From Acidobacteriota bacterium (lineage in GTDB: Bacteria > Acidobacteriota > Vicinamibacteria > Vicinamibacterales > Vicinamibacteraceae): a DNA stretch of 6,275 bases. The notes under the pieces were generated by a model, which was not told the DNA's origin, ran no database searches, and saw only the letters and a program-made list of their open reading frames with translations. The translations under genes were made by a program, and so were the position numbers. Every line of letters starts with the position of its first letter. Within the stretch, counting starts at the first letter, position 1. Positions 1 through 5,658 of this stretch are shown here, piece by piece. The stretch lies in contig JACDAO010000454.1 of assembly GCA_013695405.1 (NCBI GenBank), forward strand, positions 1 through 6,275, in the 5' to 3' direction.

Positions 1-94
1 CCCTCGCTGCGCCCGGGCGCGCGGCAGCCCCCCGAGGCGCCGGCGGCGCCCTGAGTACGCGAGGCGGCCCCTTCTGCGTGGAGAACGCATCATC
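1..94 (+). other. GC-rich leader, possible tail of an upstream gene
   Basis: This stretch precedes the first complete gene. Reading from base 1, one frame encodes a Pro/Ala-rich tail (ending PEAPAAP) and stops at TGA 52-54. A second frame stays open to a TGA at 96-98, overlapping the next start as ATGA. Either could be the C-terminus of an upstream operon gene, but the sequence is so GC-rich that open frames occur by chance. A G/C-only inverted repeat, GGCGCC at 36-41 and 45-50 with a 3-nt loop, lies just before the TGA. No T-run follows it, so it is not a standard intrinsic terminator. I see no convincing -35/-10 promoter, which fits a gene cluster that continues upstream. Confidence 0.3.
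75..89 (+). promoter_or_regulatory. Ribosome binding site in a small hairpin loop
   Basis: GGAGA at 80-84 is the best Shine-Dalgarno match before the ATG at 95, with about 10 nt of spacing. It is flanked by TGCGT (75-79) and ACGCA (85-89), which are exact reverse complements, so the SD would form the 5-nt loop of a 5-bp stem. The SD assignment is fairly safe. The hairpin is short and may be chance. Confidence 0.45.
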
Positions 95-724
95 ATGAGC
101 CACAGCACTGCATCCGCAACGCCAACCGGCATCAACCGGCGCACCGCGCTCAAGGCGCTCGGCACCAGCGTCAGCACGATCGCGCTGCTGCCGTTGCTGT
201 CCGAACAGGGCGCCCTCGCGTTCGAGGCGATTCAACGCACCGCGGCGGCGCCGAAGCTCAAGGCGCTGACCGCCGCCCAGTACGCCACCGTCGACGCCTT
301 CAGCGACGCGATCATCCCGACCGACGCGCACTCGCCCGGCGCCAGGGCAGCGCGGGTGGCCGACTACATCGACCTGCTGCTCAGCGAATCGGACGAGCCG
401 CTGCGCAACACCTGGACCATGGGCCTGCAGGCGCTCGACACCGCCGCAACCACGAAGTTCAAGGCGCCCTTCGTCAAGCTGACCGCGCCGCAGGTGCAGC
501 AACTGCTGACTGAGATCAGCGTCAACGAGGCCGAGCCCAAGACGCCGGTCGAGCAGTTCTTCCGTACTACCAAGGACGCCACCATCCGCGGGTACTACAC
601 CTCCGAGATCGGCATCCACAAGGACCTGCAGTACAAGGGCAATCAGTACCTGCCCGAGTTTGTCGGCTGCCAGACCGAGGACGGCAAGGATTGCCCGCAC
701 TGCGGGCAGAAGGCCCAGGCGTGA
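95..724 (+). CDS. Tat-targeted small subunit of a GMC dehydrogenase (gluconate 2-dehydrogenase subunit 3 family)
   Basis: This 209-residue protein looks like the small (gamma) subunit of a membrane-associated FAD dehydrogenase. In this family the small subunit carries the export signal for a folded catalytic partner that has none. The N-terminus has a twin-arginine motif (NRRTALKAL, R15-R16), a hydrophobic stretch to about residue 35 and a possible cleavage site after ALA at 40-42. The mature part has family features: a helix beginning LTAAQYATVDAFSDAIIPTD (58-77), the following SPGAR, and YKGN at 180-183 near the C-terminus. Length is typical. The tail has three cysteines, C192, C200 and C203, the last two as CPHC; these could form disulfides, bind a metal or contact the catalytic subunit. 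The stop TGA shares its A with the next ATG, implying translational coupling. The family call comes from sequence recognition; export of both downstream GMC proteins by this one subunit is inference. Confidence 0.85.
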   Translation: MSHSTASATPTGINRRTALKALGTSVSTIALLPLLSEQGALAFEAIQRTAAAPKLKALTAAQYATVDAFSDAIIPTDAHSPGARAARVADYIDLLLSESDEPLRNTWTMGLQALDTAATTKFKAPFVKLTAPQVQQLLTEISVNEAEPKTPVEQFFRTTKDATIRGYYTSEIGIHKDLQYKGNQYLPEFVGCQTEDGKDCPHCGQKAQA

Positions 725-2502
725 TGCAGACCGCCCCGACGCAATCCGCGGCGCCGCTCACCCCCGGCAAGGAGCGCTACGACGCCATCGTCGTCGGTTC
801 GGGCGCGGCCGGCGGCATGGCCGCCTTCCAGCTCGCGATGTCCGGCGTCAAGGTGCTGCTCCTCGAAGCCGGGCGGATGATCGATCCGGCCAAGGAGTAC
901 CGGACGATGGAATGGCCGTACAAGGACGCGCGCCGCCATCGCCTGCCGGTCGACGAGTTCGCGCTGCAAGCGGCCGAGTACAAGATGCTCGATCGCCCGC
1001 ATGGCCTGACCCCGGCCATGCAGAAGTACAAGAAGGTGATGTCGTACGCCGGCAACACATTCACCCGCGACTGGATGGCCAACGAGAAGGAGCAACCGCT
1101 CACCGGCACGCCGTACGCGTGGGTGCGGGCCCGCGTGCTCGGCGGCAAGACCAACCTGTGGGGCCGCGTCTCGCTGCGTTTCGCTGAACAGGACCTCAAG
1201 GGCAAGACCCACGACGGTTTCGGCGAAGACTGGCCAATCGGCTATGCCGACATCGCGCCGTACTACGATCGGGTCGATACCCTGCTCGGTATTTCAGGGA
1301 CCAGGGAGAACATCCCGCACCTGCCGGACGGCATCTTCCAGCGCGCGCTGAAACTCAATTGCGGCGAGGTCCAGGTGCAACGGGCGATCGCCAAGATGGG
1401 CCGACGCCTGATTCCGGGGCGTGCCGGTGTGACCACCGACGGCGTGCTCAACAACAAGTACCGGGCGCGCTGCATGGGCCGCGGTCGCTGCGGCCGCGGC
1501 TGCGATCTCAACGCCGCGTTCCACTCGCCAGCCGCGCTGATTTTCCCGGCCAGAGACAGCGGCAACCTGACTGTCCGGCCCGACTCGATCGTCTCCGAGG
1601 TGCTGCTCGATGAAGGCACCAACAAGGCGACCGGTGTGCGGGTCATCGACCGCAACACCAGGGAGACGATGGACTTCTCGGCGCGGCTGGTGATCGTCGC
1701 CGCCTCGACGCTGGAGTCCACCCGGCTGCTGCTGAACAGCAAGTCCGCGAACCGGCCGAACGGGCTCGCCAATTCATCCGGGGTGGTCGGGCACTACTTC
1801 TCCGAACACGTGATGGGGCCTGGCGCCAGCGGCACGCTGCCGACCCTCGTGGGCAAGACGCCGACCCTGGACGACGGGCGTCCGCAGAGCACGTACATCG
1901 TCCGCTTCCGCAACGTCACCGATCGGCACCCCGACTTCATCCGCGGCTACGGCTTCCAGGGCGCCAGCGGCGCCGCCGAATACCCAGCCAACGCGGCCGA
2001 GACGCCGGGCTTTGGCGCGGCCTTCAAGCAGCGCGTGCGCGAGACCTACCCGGCGCGGGTCAACTACAGCGGCTTCGGCGAAGTGCTGGCGCGCAAGGAG
2101 AACCGGGTGCTGCTCGATCCCGAGGTCAAGGACGCCTGGGGTATCCCGGTGCTACGGTTCGACTACACGTTCGGCGACAACGAGATCAAGATGGCGGCCG
2201 ACATGGCCGACACCGCCGAGGAGATGCTGCGTGCCGCCGGGGCCACCGACATCAAGGTCCGGCGCGACGTGCTCACCGAAGGCTGGTCGATTCACGAGAT
2301 GGGCACCGCGCGGATGGGCACCGACCCAACGCAGTCGGTGACCAATTCGTTCGGCCAGACCCATGACGTCAAGAACCTGTTCGTGGTCGACGGCAGCATC
2401 TTCGTCTCGGCCAGCTGCCAGAACCCGACCTGGATGATCATGGCGCTGTGCTGGCGCGCCATGGATTACGTGAAAGACGAGATGAAGCGAGGCAACCTCT
2501 GA
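724..2502 (+). CDS. GMC-family FAD-dependent sugar/glycoside dehydrogenase, catalytic subunit (copy 1)
   Basis: A 592-residue glucose-methanol-choline oxidoreductase that probably oxidises a sugar or glycoside hydroxyl to a ketone or lactone using FAD. The dinucleotide-binding motif GSGAAGG is at 25-31, with the ribose-binding acidic residue E48 in LLLEAGR. The GMC C-terminal signature is present: H524 in SIHEMGTARMG and N567 in CQNPTW, matching the His/Asn catalytic pair of pyranose-oxidase-like enzymes. C250, C256 and C260 (C-x5-C-x3-C) match the spacing of the 3Fe-4S ligands in bacterial FAD-glucose dehydrogenase, suggesting a dehydrogenase that passes electrons to a cytochrome and not an oxidase. 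There is no signal peptide, consistent with export bound to the Tat-bearing subunit encoded just upstream. The ATG at 724 overlaps the previous stop (TGATG) and has AGAAGG at 708-713. An in-frame TTG at 691 is possible, but its purine-rich AAGGA directly abuts it. Substrate is unknown; glucoside 3-dehydrogenase or glucose dehydrogenase activity are both possible. Confidence 0.9.
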   Translation: MQTAPTQSAAPLTPGKERYDAIVVGSGAAGGMAAFQLAMSGVKVLLLEAGRMIDPAKEYRTMEWPYKDARRHRLPVDEFALQAAEYKMLDRPHGLTPAMQKYKKVMSYAGNTFTRDWMANEKEQPLTGTPYAWVRARVLGGKTNLWGRVSLRFAEQDLKGKTHDGFGEDWPIGYADIAPYYDRVDTLLGISGTRENIPHLPDGIFQRALKLNCGEVQVQRAIAKMGRRLIPGRAGVTTDGVLNNKYRARCMGRGRCGRGCDLNAAFHSPAALIFPARDSGNLTVRPDSIVSEVLLDEGTNKATGVRVIDRNTRETMDFSARLVIVAASTLESTRLLLNSKSANRPNGLANSSGVVGHYFSEHVMGPGASGTLPTLVGKTPTLDDGRPQSTYIVRFRNVTDRHPDFIRGYGFQGASGAAEYPANAAETPGFGAAFKQRVRETYPARVNYSGFGEVLARKENRVLLDPEVKDAWGIPVLRFDYTFGDNEIKMAADMADTAEEMLRAAGATDIKVRRDVLTEGWSIHEMGTARMGTDPTQSVTNSFGQTHDVKNLFVVDGSIFVSASCQNPTWMIMALCWRAMDYVKDEMKRGNL

Positions 2503-2503
2503 G

Positions 2504-4348
2504 ATGCAGCCCACCCGCACGCCGGTCCGTCCGCCCTCCGACCCGTCGCTCGACATCGATCTCTCGGCCGTGCTGGCCGAGTCGCGCCTGGCCTCGCAGC
2601 AGATCACCCCGGCCTCGGGCAAGTGGGACGTAATCATTGTCGGCTCCGGCGCCGCTGGCGGCATGGCGGCCTTCCAGCTCGCGACCGCCGGCATCAAGGT
2701 ACTGGTGCTCGAAGCCGGACGGATGCTCGATCACCAGAAGGAATACCGGACGATGGAGTGGCCGTATCAGTCACTGCGTCGTCAGCGGCTGCCGCCCGAA
2801 ATGCGCGGCCTCAACGTCGCCGAGTACAACTTCGTCGATCGGCCGTACGGCAACCATCCGCAATTCGACAAGTACAAGAAGCTGTCCAGCTACGCCGGCA
2901 ACTCGTTCACCCGCAACTGGGTGGTCAACGAGAAGGAGAACCCGACCACCGGCACGCCGTACGCGTGGGTCCGCGCCCGGGTGCTCGGCGGCAAGACCAA
3001 CTTCTGGGGCCGCGGCGCGTTGCGCTACGGACCGCTCGAGTTCAAGGCCGCCAGTCACGACGGCTACGACGTCGACTGGCCGATCGGCTACGAGGACGTC
3101 AAGCCGTATTACGACAAGGTCGACGTGCTGCTCGGCTGCTCGGGCACGACCGAGGGTCTGGCGCAGGTACCCGACGGCATTTTCCAGACGCCGTCCAAGC
3201 TCAATTGCACCGAGACGGCCTTCCGCGCCGGCATCGCCAGGCTGGGGCGCAAGCTGATCCCCGGTCGCGCCGGCGTCACCACCGACGGCCTGATGAACAA
3301 CCGCTATCGTGCCAAGTGCATGCGGCGCGGGCGCTGCGGGCGCGGCTGTGACCTGAACTCCTCGTTCCACTCGCCGGCGGCGCTGATCGCCCCAGCCCGC
3401 GACACCGGCAACCTGACGCTGCGACCGTACTCGGTGGTGCGCGAGGTGCTGCTCGACGAGTCGACCAACAAGGCGCGCGGCGTCCGCGTGATCGACGCGC
3501 AGACCAGAGAGGTGATGGACTTCACCGCGCGGGTGGTGGTGCTCGGCGCCGGTACGCTCGACACCACGCGGATCCTGCTCAACTCGAAATCCGCGCGCTA
3601 CCCGAACGGCCTCGGCAACGGCGCGGACGTGCTCGGCCGGTACCTCAGCGAGCACATCATGGGGGTGCGGGGCAGCGGCTACATCCCGGCCCGCCTCGGC
3701 AAGGCGCCGACCATCGACGACGCCCGACCGGTCGGCCCGTACATCCCGCGGTTCCGCAACGTCACCGACAAACACAAGGACTTCCTCCGGGGCTACCACT
3801 TCCAGGGGGGCGGCGGGGCGGGGGAGTACCCGACCATGGCGCACGGCATCCCGGGGTTCGGGTCGTCGTTCAAGACCACGGTCCGCAAGTACTATCCGGC
3901 GCCGATTGCGTTCGGTGGTTTCGGCGAGGTGTTGCCGCGCTGGGAGAACCGGGTGCTGCTCGACCCGGTGGTGACCGACGCCTGGGGCATCCCGGTGCTC
4001 AAGTTCGAATACAAGTTCGGCGACAACGAGAAAAAGATGCTCGTCGACATGGCCGACTCGATCGAGGAGATGTTTCGCGCCGCTGGCGCCGAGGACATCC
4101 AGATCGGCCGCGAGGCGCTGCCCGAGGGGTGGTCGATCCACGAGATCGGCACCGCCCGCATGGGCACCGACCCGAAGTCGTCGTACAGCGATCAATGGGG
4201 CCGCCCGCACGACGTCAAGAACGTCTTTCTCGCCGACGCCAGCCCCTTTGTCTCCGGCGGCACCCAGAACACCACCTGGACGATCCTGGCGATGTGCTGG
4301 CGGACCATGGACTTCGTCAAGGAAGAGATGCGGCAGGGGAATTTGTAG
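2504..4348 (+). CDS. GMC-family FAD-dependent sugar/glycoside dehydrogenase, catalytic subunit (copy 2)
   Basis: A 614-residue paralogue of the preceding gene, roughly 60% identical by eye. Every landmark is shifted by exactly 22 residues, so the catalytic bodies align with no net gap. The FAD motif GSGAAGG is at 47-53, the putative 3Fe-4S ligands are C272, C278 and C282, the catalytic-type histidine is H546 in SIHEIGTARMG and the partner asparagine is N589. Here N589 is followed by Thr (TQNTTWT) where copy 1 has Pro (CQNPTWM), a change next to the active site that may mark different substrate use. The extra N-terminal ~22 residues are polar and Pro/Ser/Asp-rich and do not look like a signal peptide. 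The ATG follows the previous stop after 1 nt, with GAGG at 2489-2492 as a likely SD, so the gene is cotranscribed and probably translationally coupled. It arose by tandem duplication; whether both copies pair with the same small subunit is not shown. Confidence 0.9.
   Translation: MQPTRTPVRPPSDPSLDIDLSAVLAESRLASQQITPASGKWDVIIVGSGAAGGMAAFQLATAGIKVLVLEAGRMLDHQKEYRTMEWPYQSLRRQRLPPEMRGLNVAEYNFVDRPYGNHPQFDKYKKLSSYAGNSFTRNWVVNEKENPTTGTPYAWVRARVLGGKTNFWGRGALRYGPLEFKAASHDGYDVDWPIGYEDVKPYYDKVDVLLGCSGTTEGLAQVPDGIFQTPSKLNCTETAFRAGIARLGRKLIPGRAGVTTDGLMNNRYRAKCMRRGRCGRGCDLNSSFHSPAALIAPARDTGNLTLRPYSVVREVLLDESTNKARGVRVIDAQTREVMDFTARVVVLGAGTLDTTRILLNSKSARYPNGLGNGADVLGRYLSEHIMGVRGSGYIPARLGKAPTIDDARPVGPYIPRFRNVTDKHKDFLRGYHFQGGGGAGEYPTMAHGIPGFGSSFKTTVRKYYPAPIAFGGFGEVLPRWENRVLLDPVVTDAWGIPVLKFEYKFGDNEKKMLVDMADSIEEMFRAAGAEDIQIGREALPEGWSIHEIGTARMGTDPKSSYSDQWGRPHDVKNVFLADASPFVSGGTQNTTWTILAMCWRTMDFVKEEMRQGNL
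3805..3824 (+). other. G-rich tract inside the second GMC gene
   Basis: A 20-nt run made only of G with three single C interruptions (G6, G2, G4, G5) encodes the Gly-rich part of FQGGGGAGEYP. The paralogue has FQGASGAAEYP at this place without such a run. It could form a compact G-quadruplex on the coding strand, or simply reflect Gly codons in a GC-rich genome. The frame stays intact across it, so a homopolymer length error is unlikely. Confidence 0.4.
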
Positions 4349-4353
4349 CGACA

Positions 4354-4409
4354 CCGACGGACGACCGGGAGTCGGTAGACCGGGCGTAGCCGACGGACTT
4401 GTCCGTCGG
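4354..4409 (+). promoter_or_regulatory. Structured spacer with competing inverted repeats
   Basis: The 74-nt gap before the Gfo/Idh/MocA gene contains a perfect 9-bp stem: CCGACGGAC (4390-4398), loop TT, GTCCGTCGG (4401-4409). It can also be drawn as an 8-bp stem with a CTTG tetraloop. The left arm occurs a second time at 4354-4362, so the right arm has two mutually exclusive partners. GACCGGG is also repeated at 4363-4369 and 4378-4384. The hairpin ends one base before the ribosome binding site. No T-run follows, so it is not a canonical terminator. An mRNA-processing or stability element, a translational switch, or a protein operator are possible; function is inference. Confidence 0.5.
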
Positions 4410-4410
4410 G

Positions 4411-4416
4411 AAAGGA
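4411..4416 (+). promoter_or_regulatory. Ribosome binding site that fixes a GTG start
   Basis: AAAGGA lies 6 nt before GTG at 4423. This favours GTG over the upstream in-frame TTG at 4399, which falls in the loop of the spacer hairpin, and over ATG at 4438, which would cut into the first beta strand of the Rossmann fold. Confidence 0.75.
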
Positions 4417-4422
4417 CACTTC

Positions 4423-5586
4423 GTGAAGCGAATCGGTATGGGTCTGGTCGGGGCCGGTTTCATCGGGCCGCATCATCTGGATGCGGTGCGTCGGCTCGGC
4501 TTCGTGGAGGTGGTAGCGGTGGCCGACAGCACCGACGCGGCGGCGCGGCAGAAGGCCGACAGCCTCGGGGTGCCCAAGTCCTACGGCAGTTACGACGCGC
4601 TGATTGCCGATCCCGACATCCACGTCGTCCACAACGCGACCCCGAACTTCCTGCACCATCCCGTCAACATGGCGGTGATCCGGGCTGGCAAGCACATCAT
4701 CTCGGACAAGCCGCTGGCGATGACCTCGGCCCAGGCGCGCGAGTTGCTCGACGCCGCGACCGCAGCCGGCGTCGTCCATGCGGTGACCTTCAACTATCGC
4801 GGCAACCCGCTGGTGCAGCAGGCGCGGACGATGATCGCGAAGGGCGAGATCGGACCGCCCCGCTTCGTCACCGGGCAGTACCTGCAGGACTGGCTGCTGT
4901 TCGACACCGACTACAGCTGGCGGCTCGAGCCCGACAAGGGCGGCGAGTCGTCGGCGATGGGCGACATCGGGTCGCACTGGTGCGATCTGGCGCAGCACGT
5001 CACCGGGCTGAAGATCACCGAGGTGCTGGCCGACCTGACCACGGTCATCCCGCAGCGCAAGCGGCCGGTCGGCGGGCGGCAGGCCTTCACCGCGGCCAGT
5101 GCCGACGAGGTGCTCGAATCGGTCGACATCGCGGTCGAGGATCTGTGTTCGGTGCTGGTGCGCTTCGAGCACGGCTGCAAGGGCACCTTCACCGTCGGCC
5201 AGATCTGCGCCGGTCACAAGAACGATCTCGTGCTGGAAGTGTGCGGCGGGCAGGCCTCGGTGCGCTGGCACCAGGAGCGGCAGAACGACCTCTGGATCGG
5301 CCACCGCGATCGCGGCAACGTCGTGCTGCAGAAGGACCCGTCGTTGCTCGATCCGGACGTGCAGAAGTACGCGCGGCTGCCCGGCGGGCACCAGGAAGCG
5401 TGGACCGACGCATTCCGCAACGTCCTGCGCGACATCTACGAACACATCGCCGCGGGACGGCCGATGCGCGAACGGCCCCCGGCCTTCGCCTCGTTCGAGG
5501 ACGGCTGGCGCGCCAACGCGATCATCGACGCCGTCCTCGCCAGCCACCGGAGCGGCAGCGTGTGGACCAAGGTCGCGACACTGTAG
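4423..5586 (+). CDS. Gfo/Idh/MocA-family NAD(P)-dependent oxidoreductase
   Basis: A 387-residue cytoplasmic dehydrogenase of the glucose-fructose oxidoreductase/inositol dehydrogenase/MocA family, which interconverts sugar hydroxyls and ketones with NAD(P). The N-terminal Rossmann motif GAGFIG is at 10-15. The usual EKP motif appears as DKP (95-97), with K96 as the expected catalytic lysine. The C-terminal domain has G180-D181-xxx-H185-xx-D188 (GDIGSHWCD), the family's substrate-binding and catalytic segment. Length is typical and no signal peptide is seen. The GTG start is chosen from the AAAGGA at 4411-4416 and because it begins just before the first beta strand (KRIGMGLVGAG). It sits 74 nt after the GMC pair and 72 nt before a TIM-barrel isomerase-like gene. 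That setting suggests reduction or oxidation of a keto-sugar made by the exported dehydrogenases, or a redox step on its breakdown product. The exact substrate and the NAD versus NADP preference cannot be called. Confidence 0.88.
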   Translation: MKRIGMGLVGAGFIGPHHLDAVRRLGFVEVVAVADSTDAAARQKADSLGVPKSYGSYDALIADPDIHVVHNATPNFLHHPVNMAVIRAGKHIISDKPLAMTSAQARELLDAATAAGVVHAVTFNYRGNPLVQQARTMIAKGEIGPPRFVTGQYLQDWLLFDTDYSWRLEPDKGGESSAMGDIGSHWCDLAQHVTGLKITEVLADLTTVIPQRKRPVGGRQAFTAASADEVLESVDIAVEDLCSVLVRFEHGCKGTFTVGQICAGHKNDLVLEVCGGQASVRWHQERQNDLWIGHRDRGNVVLQKDPSLLDPDVQKYARLPGGHQEAWTDAFRNVLRDIYEHIAAGRPMRERPPAFASFEDGWRANAIIDAVLASHRSGSVWTKVATL

Positions 5587-5658
5587 GTGCCGGACGCTGT
5601 CCAGCGCTGGCCGGCCATCTGCAGCCCGTAGCCTGCAGCCCCTGAAGGAGACTGACAG
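5587..5658 (+). other. Spacer with palindromes and a short direct repeat
   Basis: This 72-nt gap has two overlapping perfect 10-bp palindromes, CCAGCGCTGG (5601-5610) and TGGCCGGCCA (5608-5617). CGCTG/CAGCG arms (5595-5599 and 5602-5606) and GCCGG/CCGGC arms (5589-5593 and 5611-5615) could make an imperfect hairpin. CTGCAGCCC is repeated directly at 5619-5627 and 5633-5641, a 14-nt period. No T-run follows, so I do not call a terminator. In DNA this GC-rich, short palindromes have limited weight. Confidence 0.35.
5645..5650 (+). promoter_or_regulatory. Strong ribosome binding site
   Basis: AAGGAG, a near-consensus Shine-Dalgarno sequence, lies 8 nt before ATG 5659. It is the strongest SD in the window and fixes the start of the truncated last gene. 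Confidence 0.8.

Noticed and set aside
691..723. Upstream TTG start for the first GMC gene
   Set aside because: The only SD-like bases (AAGGA) directly abut the TTG, whereas ATG 724 has AGAAGG at a workable distance, a TGATG overlap and the usual short N-terminus.
643..1212. 189-codon open frame on the minus strand
   Set aside because: It is a shadow of the first GMC gene's N-terminal domain, with no motif or ribosome binding site.
1481..1503. Covalent heme or cytochrome motif in the Cys-rich GMC loop
   Set aside because: There is no CXXCH; the C-x5-C-x3-C spacing fits an Fe-S cluster, not heme attachment.
2771..4354. 527-codon open frame on the minus strand
   Set aside because: It is antisense to the second GMC gene, is low-complexity in composition, and the sense strand has intact family motifs throughout.
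4390..4409. Intrinsic terminator after the second GMC gene
   Set aside because: The stem is perfect, but it is followed by GAAAGGAC with no U-run, and the downstream gene begins 14 nt later.
4248..5645. 465-codon + strand frame overlapping the oxidoreductase in another frame
   Set aside because: The translation is Arg/Gly/Ala-rich without domains. The other frame has the Rossmann, DKP and GDxxxHxxD motifs of a real enzyme.
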